A stretch of DNA of 64,000 nucleotides, taken from the NCBI GenBank assembly GCA_945643635.1, contig CALZFC010000045.1, forward strand, positions 1,244,001 through 1,308,000. The letters are read 5' to 3'. This document shows positions 47,161-58,873 of this stretch, piece by piece. Positions within the stretch are counted from its first letter, which is position 1, and each line of letters begins with the position of its first letter. The notes under the pieces were generated by a model, which did no database searches, was not told the DNA's origin, and worked only from the letters and a program-made list of their open reading frames with translations. Both the position numbers and the translations under genes were made by a program. This DNA comes from Allodiplogaster sudhausi (Eukaryota > Nematoda > Chromadorea > Rhabditida > Diplogasteridae).

Positions 47161-48874
47161 TGACCCACGAATAACAGTACTACTTTTTATGTACAAATTT
47201 TGCATAACTGATAAATTGTTTGGCTCTTCTTAAAATTTTTACTTGCCAAGGGTCATATCAAAATAAGAGCACGATTTTAACATATTTAAGAGGATGACCA
47301 GACGAGGCTGTGTTTCCTGTTTTTCTTTTCTTCTGTGACCGCCGACTTCCATATAACACTTGTCGTGAAAGTCATTATCAACGATAATATTAAAAGAAGT
47401 AAAAAAGGTGTTAGTGAATTTCAAAGAGACTACGGTCATTTCGTGGTGGTGGACAATACAAAGGATATTCACATTTACGGTCGCAAAAGTAGTGCGGTAA
47501 AGCATTCATGACTGCACTGCAAAAGATTTTTCGTCCCTTGCTTTCCTTGGGGTTGAAATGGAAGTTATGTGTCCTATTGCTTGGTAACTTCTTCTGCGTT
47601 GAAGTGGGCTTCTTCGTTTGCGAACCACCCAGTTTGTGCAAAGCGCTAATCTCATTTCTCTTAAATTATTTCGGAAATATCGGTCTATCTCCAGGTATCC
47701 ATGCAAAGTGAAATATGAGGATATTATCTGTTTTCCCCGTGTAAGTGCCGGTCTTGTTCACAACCGTGCTTCCGTTTTGTGTAAATATTTCCCCGTTGCA
47801 GGTGCTTAAAAACCCGGTGTCAACTTTGTAAACATAATTTTATTCTGGAAGAAAGACTACTTGTAATGATTCTGCTCTCACTTCTCATTCAGTTGGATTG
47901 CTTTTATTTCAAAGATCTAAACTTTCTCCAGCAAGAGAGGAGAATGCCGTTGCCTCTTCGCGAGACCTGCCTTCCTAACTCAGGAGCTCAGTCTGGCACA
48001 CTCCCGAACACTGGGCTAGTTCCGTTCTCTTTTCTAACTTCAACGAGGTTTGCTTGATCTTCATCTTCTTCCTCGTATATGATCTCCATAGTGTCTTTGG
48101 CAGAATAAGCGCAGAAAAATTTGTCAAAGTTATGGAATCAAGATTTCTTCTTAGTCTCGTCTCTCGTTTTCATCGTCGTACCTTTTGTTGAATTATGGCT
48201 ATTTTAAGAGGAGCCATTCCTTCGACGTCGACTGAGGCCGACAATGAAGTTCGCCCCATCTTCTACAGGAGGAGCAGCAAGGATGAGATTCAGTCAGTCT
48301 GAGGAGGGAAAGGATTCCTTTCACTTCTCTCACAATCAGTGCGTCCAGGTGAACTTTCTTACATTTTAGTGCGAGGGTGAGTGCCACAATTCATCTCACA
48401 AAAAGGTGTACTGTCTTTGCACCACACGTAGTATTTCTTTGGCAAGCGAATTATGGATTTGTGCCTAAATTCGTGGTACCAATTACCTTACAAAATTTCG
48501 ACTTGGATTTAGCGGCGACTTTAGCCCATTCTACTTTGCCTTAAACTTCAATTTTGCTTTCCAGTCAGTGCTGAAATAGGCCTCTCCCATAACAGCGTTG
48601 TAACCCCCCGGCCGAAGGCCCGGAATCCTGTCCTTCCTGTACTGCTTTCTCCTTGTAACCCCCCGGGCAACCCATTTGGCCGTTTGTAACCATCCTGCCC
48701 ATGTCGAGAGGAAGGCAGTATTTCAGCACTGTTTCCAGTTACTGCCAAAACACTTGGTTTAGTCAAGACAACCGTCTGCTTTACTCACAACATAGAACTT
48801 GTACTCCACCATTTTAATTGGATGTTATTTGTCTTCTTTTGTGATTGTTTCTCATAACTGTGTATTCTATTCAG
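47161..48874. other. Spacer with a possible decayed first exon of paralogue B
   Basis: At about 47895-47970 the plus strand reads FKDLNFLQQERRMPLPLRE, which resembles YGKFLQEKRRLAEVERERE in exon 1 of paralogue A. At 48244-48351 a frame MKFAPSSTGGAARMRFSQSE runs to a GTGAAC donor. Neither can be joined in phase to the GYF exon at 48875. They may be remnants of the 5' part of paralogue B or chance frames. A MITE sits at 48566-48731. Confidence 0.3.
48566..48731. mobile_element. 166-bp hAT-type MITE
   Basis: Ends are CAGTGCTGAAATA and its inverse TATTTCAGCACTG, flanked by a perfect 8-bp duplication TTTCCAGT (48558-48565 and 48732-48739). The interior is C-rich (repeated GTAACCCCCCGG) and non-coding. 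Confidence 0.9.
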
Positions 48875-49079
48875 GGGTCCCTTCGACGAGGAGCGAGTGC
48901 AGAACTGGTACCAGCAGGGCTTCTTCTCGGCTGGCCTCCAGTTCCGAATCGGTAACCAGGGCGAGTTCGTCTCGCTTGGTTAGTGTCATTACTCGGTCTC
49001 TCTTCTTTCTTTCTCTTAGGTTCGTTCCTCTTGGAGTATCCCATCGGTGTCTTCCATATAAATACCTTCTATCTCGCTA

Positions 49080-49129
<50 letters not shown>

Positions 49130-49244
49130 GTTCTCTTTCTCTCTCTTTATCCCTCTCTCATCTCTCTCTTCTTCCATCTCTCACTCTCTCTTCCTCTCTC
49201 ATCTCTCTCTTCTTCCATCTCTCTCTCATCTCTCTCTTCTTCCA

Positions 49245-49283
<39 letters not shown>

Positions 49284-49336
49284 ATCCCTCTCTCATCTCT
49301 CTCTTCTTCCATCTCTGTCTCATCTCTCTTCTTCCA

Positions 49337-49381
<45 letters not shown>

Positions 49382-50893
49382 ATCCCTCTCTCATCTCTCT
49401 CTTCTTCCATCTCTCTCTCATCTCTCTCTTCTTCCATCTCTTTCTCTCTCTCTCTCTCTCATTCTCTCTCTCTCTTTGTCACTCGATCTCTTTCTCTCTC
49501 TCCTCTTTATATATATCTCTCCCCGCTCTCTTATCTTTCTGACATATTCCATCTCTCTCGAGCCACTCTCCGCCGTCTCAACGGCACGGCGTGCCCGTTC
49601 TCTCCGACCGTCCCTTCGAATGGAGTGTCTTCTCCGTCTTCCTTCCAGTCCGAGCTGCACGCCCTTTCCACGACTGTCCACCATATGAGGGCTGACAAGC
49701 ACCGTCTTGCTCAGATGTGCGATATGATGGCTAACAGGTAATTACTCTTTAATGATCGCATACGATCTCTTTATACACAGAGTGACACGTTACGAGCTAT
49801 CAGTTATAGTTGTATCGAAACATGCTTGAGTTGTTGCCAAACGTGATGAAAAACGTTCGTTTACTTTTAAGAATTCGGGATCTCGAGCTCGAGAACACGC
49901 GCATTAGCCAGCAATTACAGGTTAGACAGAGGTGGCCTATATCATTTTGTAATCATTGATACAGTAGTTTTAACGCCAAAGATGAAGCTGCTGTTGTCCA
50001 CTCGTTTATTTGATTGCTGTTCAGGCACGCCTGAACAACTCTTCGACTCCTGCCATGATGCACAAGCAGTCGCAGGCGTATGTCGCTGTCAAGCCAACAG
50101 GAGCTGCAGCAGGAGGAGGCGGAGGCGGTGGAGGGAACGTGCAGAAGAACAACAACACGAATAACATCAGCAACGGCAGTGGTAGCAGCGTCGAAGGCAA
50201 GAATGGCAATCTCTCCACTCGCGTCTTTACCAAAGTCAGATCTTTTTTTTGTATTGCGAAAAGACTGTGTGGAGGAACTGGTCTTGCTTATAATAATGAC
50301 ATGAAATGTTCTGGCAAACATTATGCCGAATATGAGAAAAGAAAGAAGGAGACAACGATCTAGTATTGCTCGGAGCAATAGTAGGAATCCAGCTTTTTTG
50401 ATTTATTGTATTAGTAAGTTATTTAGTATATGAATTTAATGTAGCATACTTGTTTTAACTTCCGTAATCTCAGTCTCCGTCGCAGTCGGGAGCAAGCAGC
50501 GGTGCCACTGACATCAAGCTGCCAATGCTGTACGGACACAAGGACGATAGCGTCAGCGCCGGTAATATTACCGCTCGCATTTCTTACATCATAGAATGTG
50601 ACTTGAATAATTCTTTGAATACTTCCAGCCCCTCACTTCCTGCTCGAAACTCTTATGAAGGCGTATGAGAAATGCGACCGCACCCGTCGAAGTGTTGATG
50701 CGCGTTCTCTCATTGGCAATAATAATGTTAGATCACCTTTATTTTGCCTTTTACAGTCATTTGAGAAGCCGGCACATTATGACCCTTACAGTATCTAGTA
50801 TTTTCCTATGCGTTCTTCACATGTTTCAAGGAAAATTTCTAATGAAAGAACGCTTGTATTCCCTCTCAATCTCTCTTCATCTTCCTCACGCTC

Positions 50894-50940
<47 letters not shown>

Positions 50941-51228
50941 CCAGCCGACTTTCTGCGCAGTCTGCAACGTCAAGCTGCCCCAGCTGAGCATCTTCTTGGC
51001 CCATGTCACTTCGAAGAAGCATGTCGCTGAGGTCTTGCTCATCCTTTTCCAATAAATATATAGCTGTTTATATGCTTTACAATGCTGTCATCTCTCCATC
51101 TTTAACGAAGGAATACATTCAATCTTTCTATTATTTAGCTCGGCAACATTGGCTCCAAGATCTCTCAGGCAGACGTCTATTTCTGGCTGGACTTTATCAA
51201 AGACGGCAAGTTTCCCGAGCCAGTCTGA
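48875..51228 (+). CDS. GYF-domain, coiled-coil, C2H2-finger protein, paralogue B (5' end unresolved)
   Basis: Exons: 48875-48978, 49563-49737, 49872-49920, 50026-50235, 50474-50561, 50629-50726, 50945-51031 and 51139-51228. The first encodes most of a GYF domain (GPFDEERVQNWYQQGFFSAG then GEFVSL), completed by LRRLNGTACPF in the next exon. After it come a coiled coil (MRADKHRLAQMCDMMANR, IRDLELENTRISQQLQ), a Gly/Asn-rich linker, KLPMLYGHKDD, a CxxC...H...H finger (FCAVCNVKLPQLSIFLAHV, SKKHVAE) and a conserved tail with GNIGSKISQADVYFWLDF. The finger resembles U1/matrin-type RNA-binding fingers. The phase-2 start of the first exon needs an upstream exon that I could not place, so the N-terminus is missing or decayed. 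A role in RNA metabolism is inference from the domain pair. Confidence 0.7.
49087..49510. repeat. CT microsatellite/minisatellite in GYF-domain intron
   Basis: CT runs alternate with blocks of TATCCCTCTCTCATCTCTC and TCTTCTTCCATCTC; the block pattern recurs about three times with a ~120-140 bp period. It fills most of the intron that splits the GYF domain of paralogue B. Confidence 0.85.
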
Positions 51229-51840
51229 ACGGGGAAAGATATAAGGAAGCTGATCTCTCCCCCCCCCCTTAACTTTATCTCTTCAATCGATTGCACTGAA
51301 ATACCCGCATCGCTTTCATAGCATTTCTTAATTTCTGCCAATTACCGGTTCTGATATTACTGGTATTTCAGATGAACTCTTCGTAAATATAGCCCCTTAT
51401 TTCCTTTCCGCAACTGTTTGTGCAATCTCTTTTATGCTACTAGGAACGTATCCTGCTTATAACAACGAACAATTGAAATATGTCGACTTATATAATTGCT
51501 CGATAGTTGGCTTTTTCTTGGTAATGTCAAGTACGAAGCCCATAAAGGAGTATTTCTGTCTCGCTCACTGTATAATCAGCTGTTCTTGAATTGACTAACA
51601 CGAGCTTGAATAGGTAAGACATGTTATGTAGGCAATATACTGTAAGGAAAGCACGTGGGTTTGTACGAGAGTTGATCATATTAGATAAGCAAGATAAGAA
51701 TGAAAATAGGTGAGGATGTCGCTGTGTACTGAGACTTGACTAAAATGCTAACATTTTATGATTAGAAGTAAATACCCATTTAATTTTGATTTATTTTTAG
51801 CCAATTGTGAATTGAATAAAACTGTGTGTTAACTCTACAG
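51229..51840. other. Spacer between paralogues B and C
   Basis: No supported exon. Part of it (about 51310-51560) is similar to the region after paralogue C (about 53165-53405), for example the shared GGTAATGTCAAGTACGAAGC, so the tandem duplication included the 3' flank. Confidence 0.6.
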
Positions 51841-53164
51841 AGTGCGAACGTGCCGAAGAAGAGAGCAAGGCTGAGGAACGAAGGGCTGAAGAAGAGCTAA
51901 AGGCTGAGGAGCGAAGGAAACGACAGGAGCAGCTCTACGCTCAGCGGGAAAGACTCGAGGAGGATGCAGAAGAGGTTTTTGAAAAAGAGATAATATCGAT
52001 TGACTTTAATTAAATGTCAATATTCTGGAAAAAAGGTAAAAGTATGTAACTATATTCAGTATGTTAAAAAAATCGTAATATACTTGAGGTGAACACGGCC
52101 AAGTGCGTCTACGGACGTGACTACTTCTACACTGTCCGCGATATTGAGCAGGTTTGAAGCTCTCATTGTGATTTTTTTTTAAAGTTTTTTTTGTCTCTGT
52201 CCTCGACCACCTCTTTCTTTATCAATCTTATCGTATACCGCCTCTCTTTCTCAATCACGCCTCTTCTGGCCATAAATTCTCATTGCTTCCAGGAGTTCAA
52301 CCTGACCGACTGCCCGCTGACGCCGAAGCAACTCCTTGACTTTGGCGTCTGCCGCAGTCTTGTCAAACCCAAACCGCGTATTCATCATCCGCCGTCCCCG
52401 CCTCCTTCCGGCCTTAAGCTGCCAATGCTGTACGGAAGCAAGAATGATAACATCAGCGCCGGTAATATTTCTTCCTCTATATTATTATTTTTAACTTCCA
52501 AAATAATTTGTTTGCGGCATAGAAATGGCTGATTGCAAGAATGTGACTTCAATAGTCCTTTTAATATTTCCAGCCCCTCAGTTCCTTCTCGATTCGCTTA
52601 TGATGGCGTTTGAGAAATGCGACCGCCGTCTTCGAAGTGTTGAAGCGGATTCTCTCATTGGCCGTGGTAAGGTTAGATCATCTTTACTCTACAAGCCGGC
52701 AGGCACATCATGACACTAACAGCATTCCTCACCTGCTCCAATTCTAATTTCTAAAAGAAAGCTGCCTGCGTCCTCTCCTAGTCTCTCTTCATATTTTACT
52801 TTCTCTCGTTCTCTCTCTCTCTCTCTCTATTTCTCTTCCTTCTCATTCCAGCCGTCCTACTGCGCATTCTGCAACGCCAAGCTGCCCCATCTGAGCATGT
52901 TCTTGGCTCACGTCACTTCGAAGAAACACGTCACCGAGGTTTTGCTTCCATTTTCCCATTAATAAATAGCTGCTCAAATTTTTGCAATGGTGTTGATGCT
53001 CCTAGATAATTAAACGGAAGAATACAGCAAACCCACTCAATATTTTAATTTAGCTCGGCAACATTGGCTCCAAGATCTCTCAGGCAGATGTCAACTTCTG
53101 GCTGGAGTTTCTCGAAGACGGCAAGTTCCCCGAGACCGACGAAATTACCGCCCTGCTTGCATAG
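51841..53164 (+). CDS. Chimeric paralogue C: coiled coil joined to the zinc-finger/tail module
   Basis: Exons: about 51842-51975, 52091-52152, 52293-52461, 52575-52671, 52852-52939 and 53055-53164. The last four repeat the C-terminal half of paralogue B nearly codon for codon: KLPMLYGSKNDNISA, FLLDSLMMAFEKCDR, FCNAKLPHLSMFLAHV and GNIGSKISQADVNFWLEF, with the same phases. The N-terminal part is different. It has a Glu/Arg/Ala-rich single-helix region (AEERRAEEELKAEERRKRQE), then VYGRDYFYTVRDIEQEFNLT and TPKQLLDFGVCRSLVKPKP, which I do not recognise. No GYF domain is seen. The first exon starts in mid-frame after a 3' splice site, so at least one upstream exon is missing from this model. Confidence 0.65.
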
Positions 53165-53843
53165 CTTTTCTCATTTTCTGATTTTCACAGGATCGGACAT
53201 TACTGGTATTTTAGGCTACCTTTTCGCAAATATAGTCCTATTTGCCCTATCTTCTGCAACTATTTGTACAATCTGTTTTATGCTACTAGGAACGTAAACT
53301 GGATATCACAGCGGAGAATCGAATATGTCGACTTATAATTGCTCATATAGATGGCTTTTTTTGAAATCTATGACAAAATGGTAATGTCAAGTACGAAGCC
53401 CATAAAGTAAGGAGCATGGCGCAATAAAGAAATTTAAAAGATAACATAAAATAAGGCAGGACTGGAAAGAAATTGGGAATCAAAGCCCCAAAATTCTTCG
53501 AAAGGCGGTATCTCTCTTTAGAAAATATAATATGACGCTAAAAAGTTGACATGGCACCTTTTACCTCTATGGCTTTTGGGATTTTTTGAGTAAGTAAAAA
53601 AAACCGATCTAAGCTAGGAATGGCCATTTGGTGAAGAAGAATAAATGGAATGAAAAATGGGAAAATCTACCAGAGAAAATTACGTCATAGGGATTCGGTA
53701 GCAACGTAAGAAGTAGATACGATAAAACTGTCGGTTTGTCTCAATATTTACTAATAATAGAGTGTCTTTGTCTTGCCGTTGTGGGACCGGGAAGGGAAGA
53801 GATTACGGTAGCTGGCTGGGTAGTCATACGGTAGATCCGCTCT
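53165..53843. other. Intergenic between convergent genes
   Basis: 3' flank of paralogue C, in part duplicated from the flank of paralogue B, up to the end of the minus-strand gene starting at 53844. No additional gene. Confidence 0.6.
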
Positions 53844-56800
53844 TCACTCGGCCGTGTCTCCGTTTGCGTGCTCTTCGGTCGCGACAAACTGGACGACGTA
53901 TCCCTTGGAGGCCATCACGGAGCGGCGGCGCACCCAGACAGTGTAACTGCAAGTACAGTCTTTTCCAAGATGTATTGGACTTACGAGATATGAAAATTCT
54001 TTAGAATGGCTGTCCATGAAGTGTAAAGTCTACGGTACTTTTCTCTTGTCTTGCATATTCTTTTCTTAAAGAATACGACAGTTTCTAAGGTTCCTGGACA
54101 GCCACTTTAATAACTACGTCCAGCGAACAAGTTTTTTTTTACGAAACACATAATTAAGCCGTCTTTCATAATAGAATTGGAGTATAGAGAAAAAAGAGAT
54201 CAGAGGAGGGAGGGCTATTAAAAGCCTGACCGAACAGTCCACGTCGGTTTGAATAGAGACGAGCACAGTGGAGTCTCCTCGCGGAGAGTGCAGAAGGTTC
54301 TGGAAGAGCATTCGGAATCATAATCTGATCAATTCTCAGAATACTCGCAACTGTCACTGCTATACAACAACACAGCAAAAATCGGTCCACAAAGTCATAG
54401 GAACATTATTTTCACTTGCTGTAGCCAGATCTGTTAGCCCTTGCCTATAAGGACAGTTAGGAATTTCAAAAACCCCTAAGAATTTACCGTTTCCCTTGCA
54501 GTAAATGGGTAACCTACGCTACCAGGGGGAAAAAGGTGCTGTCGATTTGACAAACCCACTCTGATTTTAGGCCTCTCCAAAGCCCTACCCCACCATATTT
54601 TTGAGGAACATTTAGACAAAAACAGCTAACCCACCCTGGTTTCCAGACCCAATACCTCCATCCCCACCCCAATCTTTTGGGTCTTCGACAGTGGCTTTTA
54701 TTCCCTGTACGCCAGAGATGGTAAATGGCCCAAAAATTTTGGGCCGGCCCGTCGGGCCCAAGGTCTGGGCCGGCCCGGCCCGAACCATTTCCGGGCCCTA
54801 GAATTTTGGGCCCGGCCCGGCCCGTGGGCCCGTTTGAGCCCGATTTTCAAAAAAATTCTGGGAAAAAAGTTCGACGAGTTACAAAGTGTTTTGAAATTCA
54901 GAATTTTTCATGCTCGTGCTACGAACACTCATTTTAATGTATAGAAAAATGACTTTTAGGGGGGAAATAAACAAATGAAGAAAGTTTTGCTCTTAACAAT
55001 GCCACCAGTCGTCCTGACTGGAAAACATTGTGTGCTAATCCGGCCCAAACGGGCTCACGGGCCCGCCGAACTTTTTTGGGCCCGGCCCGGGGCCCTGGGA
55101 AATTGGACCGGCCCGCCAGGGCCGGGCCGGGCCGGGCCGTTACCATCTCTGCTGTACGCTACTCACGAAGGGCAAGCAGAAAACAGTGAGAAAGAAATGC
55201 TCGAACCCCCCCCCCCACATAGTAGACAACGAAGAGAGTTCAGCTACATTACAGTTGAAAACAGACAAAGTAATGATTACTTCAGTGACTGTTTCCGTCC
55301 TCTTGATTAATCTCAAAGTAACGCGAATACCTGAAGATCTCTCCGGACGGGAAGGGGATGGGGTCGTTGTGGGTGAGCAGCTGAATGTCGTGGTCGTGCG
55401 CGAAGGACTGCAGCTCGGGCGGCACCTGAACATCTTCACTTCTTTCCGGTATACGGTATATGGGCGACAAAAGAAAATGTTCAAAAAAAAAGAAAGTTTC
55501 CTTCTCATACCACGCAACAGCTGTCGATCTTGAGATGGTTGACAGTTGGCAGCATTTCCACCTGCAAGGAAGGAAATGGTTGATGTATTAAATCCTATTT
55601 ATTAATTCACAATATCACTTCCTTGGGTAAATATCAATTCCACTGTCTGTAACAAAGAAAGAATCCTTGTTTTAGGGGGGCAATCCAAAAATTGCACCTT
55701 ATCAGAGAGAGCCGACAGCTGAGCGAGCGATAAGTCGGCGACTCCGAGAGAGACGACGCCGCTCTCCTTCACGAACTCCTCCAGGGACTGCCAGAGGGGC
55801 TGGGAAGACAAGAGTTGGAATGGTAGCTGACTCTTTTCTCCTTCTACCTTGTCGCCCTTCTCCTCCCCTCCCCCCTCACCAGGACAGCCTTGAGCCATCG
55901 CTGATGCTCGTCCTCCTCGCTCTCTCCGTCGATGATGTCCAGCTCGGGGAAGGCCACGATGAGGAGTTCGATCGAGTTCGTTGCGAGCTGCTCGTGCAGG
56001 GAGCCCACCGCCTCGCGCACCTCCGACGCGCTCCACGAAGAGAGGAAGAGCTGGCAAGAGAGGAAAGTTCCCTCTTATTCACAATCAAAGGGTTCTAGAC
56101 TACTCGTTTAAGATCAATTTTTCAAAGAGGATAATGAAATGACTTCGATCACGATTTGCTAAGGTAAGTTCTGTACAGATGATTGTAGGGTACAGTATAG
56201 ACACGATACAGTAACCCGTACCTTCATAGTAATCTTGAGATCATCCCGTTCGTACTTGTCGATATGAGCGTTGTCGCAGAGCAACAGAGTTCCATTGTTC
56301 CTAAAGAGTCATAAATCCACGGCAGTAATAATATGGACTTTTGTGAAAATTCGATGTGATTAAGAGAATACAACACAACAACAAGGATTAAATTCGGCAA
56401 AAAGTTATCCATCTCATAATTTAATCATTTAGAAAGAGACGTGAATCTCTTTCTAAATTATTCACATTTTCATTTCATTAGTTTAAGAACAATTAAAGCC
56501 ACACCTAAAGTCCGTTGCAATCGGAGTCGAGCTCAACTGAATCTGGAGACACTCCGAGAGCTCTTCGGCGGACGAAGCGAATCTGGAAGAAGGTTTCACA
56601 TCAAGTTTTGAATGATTTAATAGTATCAAACGGGGTTAGAAATTAAAGTGGGAAATGTGTTCTAAAGTGAAGACCTGGAAAATGATGACCAGAAGAACAT
56701 GAATAGGAACCTCTTGAGCTTGAGCTCGCTGTACGCGTTGATGTTGCCGGTGTGAAGGCGGAAGGCGCGGAGGTCGCGGAACTTGTCGAGGAAGTCGGTC

Positions 56801-56853
56801 GAGCACGGCATCGACTCAACATTGTAGCGGATCAGACCGGCGAGGGTCACCAT
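53844..56853 (-). CDS. Glutamate-cysteine ligase modifier (regulatory) subunit
   Basis: Eight exons right to left: 56853-56711, 56582-56505, 56300-56222, 56050-55880, 55799-55698, 55561-55511, 55425-55331 and 53946-53844. They join to 822 nt (273 residues), the family's usual size (about 274). Landmarks in GCLM order: FRLHTGNINAYSELK near residue 35, SAEELSECLQIQL, KITMKLFLSSWSASEVREAV, VVSLGVADLSLAQLSAL, CCVVPPELQSFAHDHDIQLL with THNDP, and a final SVMASKGYVVQF. It binds the catalytic subunit and raises its affinity for glutamate and resistance to glutathione feedback in the cytosolic first step of glutathione synthesis; the fold is aldo-keto-reductase-like without activity. ATG at 56853 is the first in-frame Met. 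The last intron (1.4 kb) holds a hAT MITE. Confidence 0.92.
54713..55151. mobile_element. hAT-type MITE with GGCCCGG arrays, copy 2
   Basis: Ends CAGAGATGGTAA and TTACCATCTCTG are perfect 12-bp inverted repeats. An exact 8-bp target duplication, CTGTACGC, flanks them (54705-54712 and 55152-55159). Both arms are GGGCC/GGCCC arrays (54738-54842 and 55040-55137) around an AT-rich centre, as in copy 1 at 16800. It lies in the last intron of the glutamate-cysteine ligase modifier gene. Confidence 0.92.
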
Positions 56854-57922
56854 TCCGGGCCGGGGATTAGGCGACGGATTGAGGAGGGAGGGTTTACGAA
56901 AGACCAATTATCCGGCCGCGAACAATTAGGCCAACTCCAGGAACAACTTGATGACAAGTGTGGAAAACGGCAGGCGTATTTTTAAAAGTCATGCAGAGCA
57001 AGAAAGGCTTGCGAAAGAGCCGCATAACAAAAGAAGTGTTACCGGGGCAACCGACACGTTCAAGTAAATGGGTGACGAAGACGGGAGAGAAACCAGAGAA
57101 GAGGACAAGAAGAACACGAAAGAAGAGAATGCCACGGCTTTTCATGGCGAAGGGATGACATAGAAAGTGCAGGCTAGAGACTAGAAAGCACAGGGGAAGA
57201 GCTAAGGAGCGAAGCAGAAAAGGCACACAGGGGAGCGACTCGAGTGATAGCAGAAGATGCAGCGCTGAGATGAAGCGCAGGGTAAACAGAGTTCTGATGA
57301 AATAGGAAAGGGCCCAAACTCGAAATATACAACAAATACAGAATGACTATTTCAACGGAAAGCCTTCGAGCATGCAGGGAAGAACATAACATAATAAACA
57401 AATTGTAATCCTTTGAAATACGGACTAACGTTCAATGATATTCACATCTTCATTATAATTATATGCAAATTTCACGAGAAATGGATTAACTGCAGGAATG
57501 GAGATTCGCAAAACTAACATGGGACCAACTACGCAGCACGAGCCGTTGCTGCAGGCGGGCAGAGACTCTTAGAAGCAACCGCCTCATACGAATATTATAA
57601 TACGAAGTGAACAAAGAATAAGAATAAGAATTTTGGAGTGAAAAAAAAACATGAGGTGCAATGCAAAACAAATCCGAAAAATATTAATGGTGTGATTTGA
57701 CCATCGGTATTCAACTTTATTCACGGTCCAAACAATTATCTTCCTCCACTGGGCATATTCCATTCAACACCATGAAATGTACTGCACCCCTCGATTCATT
57801 CATTTTGATACTCATGCAATTAACAACGGGAATTAATTCCATATTTTATGTATTGGTGAAACTAAACGACCATTTGCAGAAATACAGTAATAACTGTCAG
57901 AAAAAAAGAGAGAAGAGCGAGA

Positions 57923-57966
<44 letters not shown>

Positions 57967-58779
57967 GAGAGGGAGAGATGAGGAGGAGGAGAGTTTGAGG
58001 GGAAGCATTTTTCATCTTAACTACTTTCTCTCTCTCTCTCTCTCGCCTTCCATTTATAATTCTCCCTCATTTTTGTCGCCCTCTCGCACTCTTCTCGAGT
58101 CAGTCCAAATCAAGCTTGTTCTGAATATCATATCTTTCGTGCATCGTTATCTATTTCGTTTAAAATATAAGGAATAAAAAATAAATACACCCGAAGTGTC
58201 TGTGTGCATGAAAAAGCAATCCGAGTCTCCACAGCACTTTCTCTCTCGCTCTCTGTTGAGCATTGATGGACTTCGATCAAATTGGAAGGGAAGAGAGAAT
58301 GGAGGGGACACGTGGCAGAGGAGAGCAGCAGCCATGGAGGACGATGAGCGGGTGCGTCTGAACACAATATTTCTCTTATCACTTTTTAATTAACCAATCA
58401 CATTTACTATTACGTATTCACAATAGCAAAAGAGGTCAGGCAGTGGAAAAGGTTTTATTTGCTTTATTTTAAGTTTAAGAATATTTATTGGGTAACCTTA
58501 TCTAAACTTCATGTTTTGATGATCAGCTAGCAGCGTTTCCATTGCAGTTGAACATTCCCCTTATTTACAACATTCTTATTAAAGCGCTCGCTTTCACTAG
58601 AAGCTTCTCCCAATAATGAAAAGCATGATCGTTCCGTGTCACCTTTCGCAATCGAAAAAAAGAGAATAATATGACTGTGATTGAACGCGACTGTCTGTGG
58701 GAGTGTTTTGAAAGGCCCAGAGGTCGACGAGAGAGCAAGAAAGCGGCGGAGGGATGTCAGAGTGATCGGATCGTCAGAG

Positions 58780-58825
<46 letters not shown>

Positions 58826-58873
58826 CGAGAGGGAGAGAGAGAGAGGACGGGGCGAATTCATGTATTAGTCCTT
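56854..58873. other. Intergenic between divergent genes
   Basis: Upstream regions of two divergently transcribed genes. Contains GA repeats (57918-57980 and 58785-58850) and a CT run (58022-58045). A 110-codon hydrophobic minus-strand frame at 56894-57226 has no homology or splice support. No gene called. Confidence 0.55.

Noticed and set aside
56894..57226. Upstream hydrophobic frame as an N-terminal extension of the glutamate-cysteine ligase modifier subunit
   Set aside because: The family starts close to the TGNI segment; the predicted length from ATG at 56853 already matches the family.
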